DNA of 64,000 nt from Trichomonas vaginalis G3 (taxonomy: Eukaryota > Parabasalia > Trichomonadida > Trichomonadidae): positions 16,554,001-16,618,000 of the forward strand of contig NC_067205.1 of assembly GCF_026262505.1 (NCBI RefSeq), given 5' to 3'. The notes beneath the pieces are model-generated. The model had not been told where the DNA came from. It ran no database searches and was given only the letters and a program-made list of their open reading frames with translations. This document shows positions 30,172-41,130 of the stretch, in pieces (the first letter of the stretch is position 1; each line of letters begins with the position of its first letter). The translations under genes were made by a program, and so were the position numbers.

Positions 30172-30610
30172 AAAAAAAAAAAAAAAAAAGGTAGTGGGGC
30201 CTCCAGGCACTTCGTGCCCTCTAGCCCTGAAGATGTTTAGTATAAAATGAAGTTTTTTTGGGTACTGGGGGCTACCAGGGGCTGCGCCCCTTCTAGCCCA
30301 TAAAAAATTTTTGAGAGTCGTCGTCGTTGACTTTTTTTGTAGAGCACTCAAAATAGTATAACCTTGTCCGGACAAGTAAGGGTCTATCGTCGCTCAGGAA
30401 AAGTTACGGGCGTTCCAAGGAATACTTTGAGAGACTCTTTAGAAACTTTAGACGTTTTACATAACCATCCATGCTTTTACTTTACATCCGATAAAAGTGG
30501 TTTGGAAACCTTATGAGATGGTTAGAGGACATACATGACTATGAGTTTGAATATGACAAGATAGAATATGAGAGAGGTCCTATAAACCGGAGAAAGTGTC
30601 ATATAAACAT
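30172..30610. repeat. Left terminal inverted repeat of element B
   Basis: It begins with a run of about 17 A, then GGTAGTGGGGCC and GC-rich hairpins (GGCAC-TTC-GTGCC; GGGGC-TGC-GCCCC) in an otherwise AT-rich element. From about 30,420 to 30,605 it carries a broken copy of the small gene at 53,833-54,027. It pairs with 53,850-54,908, except that the right repeat holds a ~0.6-kb methylase cassette and the hairpin block differs. Confidence 0.85.
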
Positions 30611-30642
30611 CTGTCAAAAACCGTTTTTTAACTTCACTTAAA

Positions 30643-33600
30643 ATGCCACGTAAGCTACGTAAGAATATACGTAAGAAGGAAGAGAGCATTTGAAACATCA
30701 ATAGTAAAACTGACACCACAACAACAGTTGCAACAACAAATGCTGAATGACCCCACTATGTTGCAACAAATGTCAAGCAATCCTATGCTTTTAAACCGAG
30801 TTCTTGGTGCACAGAGTGGAGGTTTAAGAGCGGCACTTTTAGCGAAAATGGCAGGCTATGGTGGAGCTGCAGACGGAACAGCCTATAACCTCAAAGTCAA
30901 ATGAATTTGAGTTCACTCAAAAATCAAATATCAGATGTCAAAAAGTCAAACATAGACATACAGAAGCAAATAAGTGAAAACGAAAGAAACTAGAATATGA
31001 CAGACACACAAAGAAACTCAATGAGTTAAACGTAGAGAAAAAGAAGAAAGAAGAACAACTGAAAGAACTAAGTACAGAGGGAATATGCGAAAAAAGTGTC
31101 AGAAAAAGCAGCAGAAGTAGCAAAAATGGAACAAGATGTTATAAATTTGAAAACCATACTACTCAATATAAAGTACTGAAAGATGAAGAGATAAAACAAA
31201 AAGCCCTGAAGACATATATGGATAGCGATGAGTATAAAAAAGAAGTTGAAGCAAATGTAAAGGCAGAAAAACTTTTACAGTTGCAAAACCAAACCGTACA
31301 GTATGAAAACTTAGCACAAGAAAGTAAAAATAACGACGCAGCCATGCAAAAGGCAATGAAAAGCGCAGAATATATAAAAGCTAACAATGACTGGTTAGAT
31401 GCCCAAGCCAACGCTAAAGCAGCCCAACTTATAGGGTCAATAAGGACAAAAATACAAGCGGATGAAGACAGTTCAAATGAAGCTTTAACAAATGCTGACT
31501 TTAAGAACGCCTTCGAAGCTCTTCATAGTAAGGTGAAACAAGTGAACGACTTCTCATCTGGAAAGAAACTGAAGTCTGAAGGTTTCGACAAAGAGTTAAA
31601 AGAAGTAGCACAAAATATGACGAAAATAACAGATGCAGCAACGAGACAGGCAGTTCAAAGTGCCTATGACGCCGTTAGAGCAACTGTTGTGGAAAGTCAA
31701 GAAAAAGAGTTACAACAGACCAAAACAGACCTAGTAAATGCTTTCTTAAAAACGAAAAGTCAGGTAGGACACTATGCTGCAGATGGAACATATGTGCCAG
31801 CTGGTGGAACTTATATACTAGCTAGTGGAACCTATATACCACCAAACCCTCCAAGAGAAGCACCTGCACCAGGACTACCTAAAACATTTACATCGTCACA
31901 TGGACACAGACACAGGCATGCACCAAAACCAACACAACAACAACAACCAGCACAACAACAAACAACCAACACAACAACCAGCACCACAACAACAACCAGC
32001 ACAACAACCACCTCCACAACCAGCACAGCAACCAACAGTTCAAAACCCTGCACAACAACAACCACAAACAGAGCAAGGACATAAAAGAAGTAGAGAACAA
32101 GGAAACCAAGATTTCTTAAAAATGCTTAAAGAAGACTATGGTTACCCAGATACTCTTGACTTTAGTGACAGATATAAAGAAGCTATTAGAAAGTTCAAGG
32201 AAGGAAATACTGACCCGAACCTATTTAGCTTTATGGCTCAGCACCAAATGGGATATAATTTCAAACCTGGAAAATACAAGCTCGCTAAGGGATATGATTT
32301 AATAGCATATCATCCAAATGACATGACTGAATTTACTCCGAGATATTTGGTGTCAGAGCTAAATGACAATTCAACTCTCTTCATGAAACGCGTAAAAAAT
32401 AGAGACGGAACGAAAGAAGAAAGGTTTATGAGTCCGGATGACTTAGATAGGGAACTTGTTAAAAACGGTCTCGGAATATATGAAATGCCAGCAGATGAGG
32501 TACAAGAAACTCCACAGGAAGAAGTTCAGATACAACCAGACATGGAAGAAATAGTTCAGCAACAACAGCTAGAAGAGCCTGAAGGAAACGAACAAGTCCC
32601 TCCTTTGGAAACTAACTTCACAGAACTAGATGAAGATTTGGAACAGCCGAAAAATCTTGACCCTCAACAAGAGTATGCGGAGAATATGGAATCTTTCCAA
32701 GAGTCTAAGAAAAAATTCGGCTGACATGGTAGAAGAATATCGAAAAATGTTTGCCGACATACAAAAGACTCCAACACCAGATGAAAATATTCAGCATAGA
32801 ATGGAAGTACTGAAAGAAAATGTACGCAAATACAACAACCCTTTTTACTTACGACCATATAACGTTCAATCTTTGGCTGAACTCGGTGAAAATAAAAGGT
32901 TAAATTTCAACAAAACATATAGAAATGAAACATTGTTTAAAGTTCATTCAGAACCTAACCAATATGGAAACAAACCTACTTTTGTTTCTGCAGACTATGG
33001 AACTACAATGAGATGGGGTCATAAAGCTAACCCGGATAGGTGGTTCATAAACTTACAACCACAATTCCAAGAAGTTGTAGACGCAATGGAAGTGAATGGT
33101 GAACCAGATTTAGCTGGTATTTTCAGCGCGGCTTTAATGCCATTGAAAGATATGAAAGATGCAGATATTTTGGACCAGTATGAAATGAACATGGCTGATG
33201 GAAATATAACACCTGACGTTCTAGAACATTTATCTCAAAGAACTACACAGAACCATAAAGATGGTATATTTGGTGAAGAGTTTAGAAAGAAAGTTAGGGA
33301 GACAGAAGGAAGAGAACCTATTGTACATGACCTTGCAAACGAAAGTTTACAAAATGTCATAAAAACTTACTTTGCAGACAATGAACCGAGAAGGGATGAA
33401 TATTTAAGAAAACTCAAATGGACAGTACCAAATGAAATGTTAGTATTGAAAAACATGTTCCTTGACAAAATAAAACCAACTACAGAAATAAATGACCAAG
33501 ACTGAAACATTGGGTAAAAGCTTTCCCATTCACAAAAGATATAATTGGTAACATGGAAAGAAAACCAGAATGGCTACAAAAACATATATTTGGAAACGAG

Positions 33601-33960
33601 CTTATTCCATATGGACAAGCTCTGTTTGAAGAGCTTGAACCGGAAACTCAGGAAAGAGTCATGCAAACAATACGCGAAGACTCAAATACAAACTATGACA
33701 AAATCTTTCTAGGATATAGGTTACCTGAGATGGGCGACCAGAGCCCAAAGGCAAAAAGGACATGGGAAATTTACAACATACTAGGTGAACATGAGGCAAA
33801 GATGCAACAACTTGAAGCAGAGGGCAAGTTACCAAAAGCGACACCAAAGAAGAAGAGAAGAGTAGAACAAAGTGAAAGTAGTGAAGAAGTAACTTCATCT
33901 AGTGAAAGTAGTGGCAATGAAGGAAAAAGAAGAGTTAAAAACTCAGCAGGAAGAAAGTAA
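30643..33960 (+). pseudogene. Large PQ-rich virion-type protein block of element B (broken)
   Basis: The block from MPRKLRKN at 30,643 to 33,960 reads as long coding sequence of structural type. It has a Gln-rich start, long charged coiled coil (31,200-31,750), GTY(V/I)P-type repeats (31,780-31,850), a PQ/QQ low-complexity tract (31,930-32,070) and globular parts (GYNFKPGKYKLAKGYDLIAY; PFYLRPYNVQSLAELG), ending in a Ser/Lys-rich tail. It could be one large gene or several; no family recognised. Fossil, broken. Confidence 0.55.
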
Positions 33961-34027
33961 AGCTTGGTCCACGTGGGTTCTATTATGACACATAAATCCA
34001 ACTATTCTATATTTTTACCCATATGAA

Positions 34028-35632
34028 ATGTACGCCGCTCAGAATATAACGCCAACAGTTTTGGATGCCATGAACGGAAACGTTTCCGAATGGTATAACG
34101 AATGCGACAATGCCATTAGAAGGTCAGAAATAGTTCCTGGAACTTACGAATATACAACTGCTGTTTCTTATGGAAATGTAGGTGAGTTTGGAGAAGGTTC
34201 TTCAACAACAGTAGATATTGCTTGCGACAGTTTCATATTATTTCTATTGACAACTCATTCTTATACGTGGAACAAGACATTGAAATAAAACCTTCTGCCA
34301 AGTTGTCTGACAAGAAAGGTTGCAATGGAATTTTCTATGTCGGATACCAATATGCTCCAGAAGTTTTCATGGGATATAAGATATATTCTAACTCTGACTT
34401 AGTTCAAACAGTAACCTGGGCAAACTATGAATGGTTCGCTTTGAGAAACTCAGTACAACCACAAGCTAGAGAACAAACAGACCAGTATGCAACTATTGAG
34501 AAAATAAGAAGACTTGACCCTAACGTTCCAGGAGTTTATGTTAACCTTTCTGGTTCAGATGGAAATGCTGTCACTAAAGTAAAACTGAAACTTAGAGTTC
34601 CTTTGTCATCTTTCCTCATCTTCAGGTTTTTAAGATACTTGCCAAACTGGGCAGGAAAAATTTCTATCGAACTTACTCCAAGCAAAAATAACTTAGTCAT
34701 TGCACCAACACAAGACCCATTCACTATTACAGACGTAGAGGGAACAAATAAAACGTCATTCGCGAATTTTGCAAAGACAAAGTTGACTTAGACTTTGGTT
34801 TCTCAAACCTCAACACTGAAGTAAACTATTATTTCAATGCTGCTGGAACTGCTTGGGACCTAGTTAAGTTCACATGCGAAAATTTGAATACAAGAGAATA
34901 GAAAGCAGACTTGCAGTCTATATGTTGGACCCAGATATTTCAAATGCTTTAGCTGCCAAATATATTGCAGTTCCACTTATGTTCCCTATACACCAAATAT
35001 CTGTCAAAGACTTTGCAGGTGAAGTTGGAAACCAAAGTGCTGACCCAGGTGCAAGAACAGATATTGCCTTAACAACTGCAATGAAACATGCAGATACTAT
35101 GTTTGTACTGTTCAGACGAACTATAAATGACTATTCTTGTTTCTACAACCCTGGTATTAAATATCATATAAACATAGATGGCAAATATTATCCAAGAGAA
35201 GAATATTCTACAGTTGAGGATATGAGGTCATACAACTTGACATTAGATGCTATGAACTTTAACAACAACTTCACAACAACCATTAACCCTGAAATGCAAA
35301 GTTCTATTATGCCATATGTGAAAGTATGGACTCATACAGGAGGTCAAAAAACTCAATATACAAATGGAGACCGTTCAAACTTTTGGCTTGGCATTCCATT
35401 TGCTGACTCAGAAGACTTTATGGGTGGTATTTCAACTGTTGGTACTGTACAAATACAATATACTGGTGACAGAGACGGTCCAGATGAACTGAAAGCAAAG
35501 AAGTTTACAAAACCAATAGCACTTTTCACGGAAGATGCTCTTTTGAAGATTCGTTCGATGAAACCTGCTGGGGCTCCTCAGATTGGTATAACGACAGCTT
35601 CCATCGAGCAGATTTTGGCAGCAGGTCAGTAA
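34028..35632 (+). pseudogene. Putative major capsid protein of element B (broken)
   Basis: About 530 codons of beta-rich sequence in the place of the major capsid gene, just before the small late-type genes. Motifs include YEYTTAVSYGNVGEFG, VPLSSFLIFRFLRYLPNWAG, a DYSCFYNPG strand, and TTTINPEMQSS. Size and pattern fit a double jelly-roll capsid protein of Polintons, but the assignment is by size, position and composition. Fossil, broken. Confidence 0.5.
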
Positions 35633-35945
35633 GTTGTTCTTGAACTGACTTCTCTCCGTCAAATATTGACAGTACGCCAGTTTTGACATAATATTGTATT
35701 ATAAACTTTCCTTTAGAAATATCGGTCAGTTTTGTTGTTATATTTTTGTCTGCTTCAAGAACTTTCACCATTTCGGTTATACCAACTTTCTTTGCTTTAT
35801 GAAAATATTTTGGTTCAGCAAAGACTGCTATTCTATAACATTTTCCATTGTTTGTATAAAGAACTATTCTGTCAATGTATTTGTATTGTTTGTGTGTGTA
35901 AACTTTGTTCTGCTTCAATTCGAAGAGATACTCAAATACGTCCAT
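35526..35945 (-). CDS. 139-aa protein of element B, unknown
   Basis: 139 residues; beta-rich first half (RIVLYTNNGKCYRIAVFAEP) and a Ser/Glu-rich tail that overlaps the end of the capsid-like region. Its ATG faces that of the gene at 35,964 with 18 bp of T-rich leader between, so the two share a divergent promoter. No family recognised. Confidence 0.5.
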   Translation of the reverse strand: MDVFEYLFELKQNKVYTHKQYKYIDRIVLYTNNGKCYRIAVFAEPKYFHKAKKVGITEMVKVLEADKNITTKLTDISKGKFIIQYYVKTGVLSIFDGEKSVQEQLTDLLPKSARWKLSLYQSEEPQQVSSNESSKEHLP

Positions 35946-35963
35946 CTTTTTATTCTAAGTAAA

Positions 35964-36545
35964 ATGTCATTTCCGAAAAATAGAAGCGTAAGTGTTTCAA
36001 AAGGTTTAATGGCGGTGGCAGATGTGAAGTTAAATTCACCAACTCAAACAAACAGTCAAAGTGTTATTGTCAATGTCAAAGACAGAGATGTTGAAGTGGG
36101 GAAACCATACGAAGACGAAGATGGTATAACAATAGTTCCTGTAAAAGAACAACCAACATATCCTGAAGTTAGCAGAGACTTAAGTTCTGTTGCAGATATT
36201 CGAAACGACTACCAACAACTGAAAGACAAACTTCAAACTCAGGAGAAGATTTGTCAAGCTTTAGGTATAATGTTAAACTTGGTCGAACACAACCCTGTAA
36301 AAGTGAACTCATATGTCATTGCACCTCATGAAGTTTTGAAAGAACTATTGAAACTTTTGACAGAGGCAGACGATATAAACATCAAAGAAATAGAACCCGA
36401 CGTTAGTTGCTGTGGTGTTTCATATAATGTCATTGACAAGATATACGTTATGAAAGGAGGTGAAACGTTGAACTTAAAGTATAGTTTCCCAGACGTTATA
36501 AAAATATTTGACGACCACAACATTTCATTAAAGTTTATTTGCTAA
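35964..36545 (+). CDS. SCCG-motif core protein of element B
   Basis: 193 residues from the ATG at 35,964 in AAGTAAAATG. Basic N-terminus, a Pro-rich part (VKEQPTYPEV), a helix (IRNDYQQLKDKLQTQEKICQ), then DVSCCGVSYNVIDKIYV and a final NLKYSFPDVIKIF. Layout and motif match the family A proteins at 1,608 and 59,137, so this is a core gene common to both families. It looks whole. Role unknown, probably virion-related. Confidence 0.65.
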   Translation: MSFPKNRSVSVSKGLMAVADVKLNSPTQTNSQSVIVNVKDRDVEVGKPYEDEDGITIVPVKEQPTYPEVSRDLSSVADIRNDYQQLKDKLQTQEKICQALGIMLNLVEHNPVKVNSYVIAPHEVLKELLKLLTEADDINIKEIEPDVSCCGVSYNVIDKIYVMKGGETLNLKYSFPDVIKIFDDHNISLKFIC

Positions 36546-36551
36546 GTAAAA

Positions 36552-36782
36552 ATGTCAAAACTTCTTGAAAGATGTTTGAAGAAAAATAATATAGACTTTA
36601 TTTCATGTAAAGGACTTTACACACTTTTGAACGATATGAAAGACCCTGTTTTGTTTGTTCGTGTAGACAAAGGAAAGTTCTATGTCTTTACAAAATATTT
36701 GAACTTCTTAGACAGAGAACTTCAAGAAACGCCATGTGAAAGTTTAGATGAAGTTCTTCTCCACTTTCAGAAAAACTTTTAA
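36552..36782 (+). CDS. 76-aa protein of element B, unknown
   Basis: 76 residues, mixed alpha/beta (KDPVLFVRVDKGKFYVFTKY). It starts 6 bp after the preceding stop with context TAAGTAAAAATG, so it is part of a tight gene row. No family recognised. Confidence 0.5.
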   Translation: MSKLLERCLKKNNIDFISCKGLYTLLNDMKDPVLFVRVDKGKFYVFTKYLNFLDRELQETPCESLDEVLLHFQKNF

Positions 36783-36792
36783 ATATATGTAA

Positions 36793-37599
36793 ATGGCAGA
36801 AGACACAATGGTTTATACTATTACGACTAAAAACCCTGAGTCATATAATTCTATAACAACAAACTTACAAAGTCCTCAAGGACGATATTGTAAACTAACC
36901 TTAAACACAATGACGACTAAAGCTTGTTTTGCTCTTTTGACACCAGAAGATTTTATTGTTGTGAATGGTAAAAAATACTCCTTTGAAGATACTTACTCAG
37001 ATATACCACCAACAGGTTTTGTTGACTTATTTAATACTTTAAGTACGGGTGTAAAATGTGCTGCAACTAGAGCAGGTTTCATTATGTTTGGATGTCCGAC
37101 TGAGTTTACTATAAACAATATGAGCTATAATACAAAACTTATATCTGGTTTTTACTACCAACAGTTTCCTATAACAGGAAAAGGTGTCATACAAGGAATG
37201 TCTGTTCCATTGACTTTAAGTACACCTATTTTATATATTGTTTCAAACTTAGGTTCAAAGTGTTATTCGAATGTCGACAGAAACTACTATGACCAAAAGA
37301 TACTTATGCGTATAAACAACACATTCTCTGCTGGTTTGCCTATTGTTCATTCGAATGCAGAGTTTTCAGCTTTAGTAAACTCAAACACTTTAGCAAACAT
37401 AAACTTAACCTTAGTTGACGCAAACTTTGTTCCTGTAAAACTTTTATGTCCTATGTATTTGTCAATGACGGCAGAAAGTTTCGAATTGGAAGATGCAACT
37501 GGTGAAAGTATTGTATTACAAGAACAACTTCAACAACAAATAGCTCAAGAACAACAAATGCAACAAATAGCTCAAGAACAACAAATAGCTCAAGAATAA
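36793..37599 (+). CDS. Putative penton/minor-capsid protein of element B
   Basis: 268 residues, beta-rich throughout residues 1-235 with a final LANINLTLVDANFVPVKLL strand pair like the terminal strands of Polinton penton-like proteins (L-x-V-x-L-x-D-x-x-x-x-x-V). A C-terminal QEQQ/AQEQQ repeat (about 240-268) follows. Position after the SCCG protein mirrors family A, where a similar protein (60,305-61,015) follows it. It looks whole. Assignment by pattern and position. Confidence 0.5.
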   Translation: MAEDTMVYTITTKNPESYNSITTNLQSPQGRYCKLTLNTMTTKACFALLTPEDFIVVNGKKYSFEDTYSDIPPTGFVDLFNTLSTGVKCAATRAGFIMFGCPTEFTINNMSYNTKLISGFYYQQFPITGKGVIQGMSVPLTLSTPILYIVSNLGSKCYSNVDRNYYDQKILMRINNTFSAGLPIVHSNAEFSALVNSNTLANINLTLVDANFVPVKLLCPMYLSMTAESFELEDATGESIVLQEQLQQQIAQEQQMQQIAQEQQIAQE

Positions 37600-37627
37600 A
37601 AAAAATATTTTTTTTATTTTTATAAAA

Positions 37628-38861
37628 ATGTACAGAATAGATGTTTCAGATTTTTATGACTTCCAAACATTCAGAAATATGTGTCCATTTCGAGACTATA
37701 ACAAAGCAGTCGAGAATTTGAAACGTTTAGTCATTTATGTCGACTCTGCCCCAGAATGTTATGTTATGAAAGAATGGGATGTAGTCTTTAACAAACCAAG
37801 AGCGACAATAGTGTCAGAACAAGAATGTAAACAGAAACTTAAGAAAATAAAAGTCGTACAAGTTGGCATGAAGATGTTAGATGCTTGGGATATCTTATTG
37901 TCAAAGTTAGAAGATTTTTCAGTTCGTGGTATAAAGTTTTATACACCTTCTCCAAACTTCTATTCTATCTTCACTGGATATAAATACGAACAAGTAGAAT
38001 GGAAAGAAAATGTTATAGAAGCTTGGTTAGACCATGTCAAAGAAATTATATGCAATGGAAACGAAAGAGTCTATGAGTATATCTTATGTTGGTTTGCAAA
38101 CATCTTACAACATCCAAGTGCTAAAAATGAAACCTCTCATTATAATTGGAAAACAAGGAACTGGTAAGAACACTTTCTTTACAGATATCTTATGCAAACT
38201 GTTAGAGGGCTATTCGAACCCGAATATGACAAACTTAGAAAACATCTGCGGTAAATTTAACTCTTCAATAGAGAATATGAAACTTATAGTATGTAACGAA
38301 CTTCAAAGTATAGATACAACAAAAGTTTTGAACTCAGATGCTTTGAAGAGTCTTATAACAGACAAAGTTGGAGTTGTTGAAAGAAAATATAAAGACCAAA
38401 GAGTTTGTGAAAATGTTGCAAATTTCATTATGGTTTCAAACAATGCTGTTCCGATGAAGTTAGAAAGTTCTGACAGAAGATATGTAGTTGTCAGAACGTC
38501 AGATTCTCATATGCAAGATACAGAATATTTTGACGCTTTGTCAGAAACTTTGACATCTGACTTTTACAACCACTTGTTCTCATATTTTATGACATTAGAT
38601 ATTTCAAAGTTCAATCCAAGACAAATTCCACATACCGAAGAGAGACAAACATTGTTAGAAGCAAACAAGAGTGTATATGAACTGTTCATAGATGAAACTG
38701 ACTTTGAGTGTTTAGATGAAAGGTCATTGTACGATTCGTATAAACAGTATTGTCAAGAATATGGTTATATGACAGCGTCTAAACGAACATTCTTGGCAAA
38801 TGTCAAAAGTCTTTTAGACGTACAGAATGGTGTATATACAAAGAAAAATTTTTCTGAGTAA
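37628..38861 (+). pseudogene. D5-like superfamily 3 helicase of element B (broken)
   Basis: Helicase region with GKQGTGKNTFFTD as Walker A, VCNELQS-type Walker B, NFIMVSNN as motif C and SDRRYVVV as arginine motif, in the same order as the helicase at 6,965-9,277. An N-terminal part with WDILLSKL and SIFTGYKYE matches the D5_N-like region. No PrimPol domain is seen in this element. It shares a T-rich leader and ATG context TATAAAAATG. Fossil, broken. Confidence 0.75.
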
Positions 38862-38897
38862 ATTTAAAAAAAAATATTTTTTTATCCGATAGAAAAG

Positions 38898-39317
38898 ATG
38901 ACGAAATTCATCTCAGTAAACAAGTACATGTCAGGACTTAAAGAAGAACTAGACCCATTCACATATTTGAATGTTTACTTCTACCATTTTGAAAAGTCTT
39001 CATTCAGCAAAGTTTGGAACATCGAACCAGTTAAGTTTGCTATTGTGACTAAAAATGGTGCGAAATTTGAAGACTTAGACATAGAAGGTTTGTTAACAGT
39101 CAAAGAAAGTTTTGACAGAAGGTTCTCAAACCTTAAAGAAGGCAAAGCATACAAACTTGTTATACCTTATGAACCAAAGAAAGCAGACGACTATGAATAT
39201 TATGAGTCTAAAGTTGTAGAAGTTCAAGGTAAATTGGGTAAAAAGATTTTAGAGTCTAAGCCAGTGTTTACTCCTAAAGAGGAAGAGAACATTGACATTG
39301 ACCCAGAAATGTTCTAA
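38898..39317 (+). CDS. 139-aa protein of element B, unknown
   Basis: 139 residues. FTYLNVYFYHFEKSSF and EPVKFAIVTKNGAKFEDLD suggest a small beta barrel, with an acidic C-terminal tail (EEENIDIDPEMF) as in single-strand DNA-binding proteins. It lies immediately after the helicase. An SSB-like role is a guess. It looks whole. Confidence 0.5.
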   Translation: MTKFISVNKYMSGLKEELDPFTYLNVYFYHFEKSSFSKVWNIEPVKFAIVTKNGAKFEDLDIEGLLTVKESFDRRFSNLKEGKAYKLVIPYEPKKADDYEYYESKVVEVQGKLGKKILESKPVFTPKEEENIDIDPEMF

Positions 39318-39333
39318 AAATAAAATTTTATTT

Positions 39334-39780
39334 TTACATGTCAAATTTCTTCTTCTCTGGCTCTGGTTCTTTCTTCTCTTCTTCTACTTTCTTTTCTTTC
39401 TTTTCTCTCTTCTTCTTTTCTGGTGGAGTTATGTCAAACTTCTCAGAACCATATTTTTGTAAAAGTTCTTTGTCCTTTAATAGCTCTTCTATTCTGTTTT
39501 CTATTTCATCTTCAAGAACAGTGCATGTGTCTTCTTTGCATTCTAAGAAGTTTTGTTGGACTTCATCTCTCCAAGAGGCGTCATCTCTGTCAACAAGTCT
39601 GTCATTGACAAATTTTAAGACTTCTCTGCTTAATGTTTTATGGTTCTTGTCATATTCCCAGAAACAGAACTTTAGAACAAATTCACCTTTCTTGTTTACA
39701 CTATGTAAGATTTTATGGTCGACAGATGTTTTGCTGTCGAAAAGCTTGTCTCGAATATAGATAGCGAAATCGCTAGACAT
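39334..39780 (-). CDS. Charged 148-aa protein of element B
   Basis: 148 residues; globular start (FAIYIRDKLFDSKTSVDHKI), acidic helix (EDEIENRIEELLKDKELLQ) and a KKREKK/EEEKK tail. The ATG faces the ATPase start at 39,817 across 36 bp of A/T-rich DNA, a likely two-way promoter. No family recognised. It looks whole. Confidence 0.5.
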   Translation of the reverse strand: MSSDFAIYIRDKLFDSKTSVDHKILHSVNKKGEFVLKFCFWEYDKNHKTLSREVLKFVNDRLVDRDDASWRDEVQQNFLECKEDTCTVLEDEIENRIEELLKDKELLQKYGSEKFDITPPEKKKREKKEKKVEEEKKEPEPEKKKFDM

Positions 39781-39816
39781 TTTCTAAAAGATAAAAATTT
39801 TAATTTTTCTAAAAAT

Positions 39817-40691
39817 ATGTTAGAAAAAAAGTTTGCTGACATTGACAAGAAATTTGAGAATGTTTTAAACAAGAACAAGAGGAAGTTAGAAAATGCTCAG
39901 ATAAAGCCTATACATGACAAGTTCTTATTTGCTCAGAATGGTATAACAGGTCTAATTGCACCACCTGGGTCGGGTAAGACTTTCACTTATCTTAAAATGG
40001 CTGCACAACAACAAGAACTAGATGAGAAGAACCCATTCTATGAGTTAGTTGTCATTTGTAGTACTTCGGGTCAATTTGACCAAACCGTAATTCGTTCAAA
40101 GATATTATAAAGAAGTCTAAGTTAGTATGTATAAAAGACTCTGAGTTGTTAGATTGGATAAAGAAGTACCAAAGAAGAGTTTTGAAGTACAATGCTATAA
40201 ATGAGTATGTCAATTCGAAGTTTAAAGACCCAAATGAGGAAATGCAGAGAATATTAGAGAAGAAACACTTCAGAAACAAACAGAAAGAGATAGAATACAT
40301 TTCGAAGAAATTGCAATCTTACGATTGGAAGACTTACCCTCACAGATGTCTTCTTATCTTAGATGACTTTGCTTCTCATCCTTTGTTAAAGAATAGAGAA
40401 CAAGACATGTGTCGAATTCTTAAGAAGCTCAGACACTTCAACATCTCTGTTGTCATTTGTGTACAGACAGCAAAGAGTTTAAGTAAGGATGTAAAGAGAA
40501 TACTTACTGACATTGTACTTTTCCCCGGATTGTCCGAAGACGATTTCATGGAACTTATGAAAGAGTCCATGGCAGGTAAGTTTGACAGACATGAACTATG
40601 GGAGAAGTACAAAGTCATACAAGACCCTCATACTTCTTTCAGAATTCATATCTACGCAAACAAAGTTCAAATTGTAAAAAGTCAAGCGTAA
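39817..40691 (+). pseudogene. A32-like packaging ATPase of element B (broken)
   Basis: Walker A APPGSGKTFTY lies near residue 55 after a basic helix, and Walker B RCLLILDDFASHPLL with the sensor-type VVICVQTAKSLSK follows in the second half. This is the FtsK/A32 genome-packaging ATPase of Polintons. The start at 39,817 follows a T-rich leader. Fossil, broken. Confidence 0.75.
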
Positions 40692-40795
40692 AAAATGTAA
40701 GTGTTTGGTCTTAGTCTGTTGTGGTTCTGCAGCTTTCGGTTCTTCTGGCTTTGGAATGGACTCGGTTGGTGGTACGTCGGACATTCGTTTGTGTC

Positions 40796-41045
40796 CTGTC
40801 GGAAGGAAGAGTTCTTCCAGTTGTCGGGAAATTTTTTTCCTGTCGGAAGGAAAAATTTTTTCTGTCGGAAGGAAAAACTTTTTCTGAAGTTCGACCAAAA
40901 AGTTCTCAATTTTCGAAAATTTGAATGGTTTACGGACGGACAACTGGAAAAATTTTTCCTGTTGGAAGGAAAATTTTTTCCTGTTGGAAGGAAATTTTTT
41001 TCCTGTCGGAAGGAAGGACTTTTCCTGTCGGAAGGAAGGACTCGG
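40796..41045. repeat. Hairpin-forming tandem repeat, ~22-bp units
   Basis: About ten imperfect copies of CCTGTCGGAAGGAAAAA or CCTGTTGGAAGGAAAAT. The unit with its T-run is self-complementary at the ends (TTTTTCC ... GGAAAAA), so each can form a small hairpin. Long open frames through it on both strands are by-products of the repeat. Confidence 0.75.
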
Positions 41046-41130
41046 AATGCCAGAAGGATTTGACAAGGCAATTTACCTTATAGAGCTACCTGAGCCATCT
41101 GAAGTCAAGCTTGAAAAATAAATGGTTCAT

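Noticed and set aside
31832-32109. Val/Leu/Cys-rich frames on the minus strand
   Set aside because: Antisense shadow of the CAA/CCA-rich PQ tract of the plus-strand block.
39338-39760. Ser/Phe-rich frame on the plus strand
   Set aside because: Antisense shadow of the Lys/Glu-rich gene at 39,334-39,780.
40596-41121. Several long open frames on both strands
   Set aside because: They are by-products of the short tandem repeat (FLPTGKK/SFRQEK periodicity) and not supported as genes, except possibly short ends beside the array.
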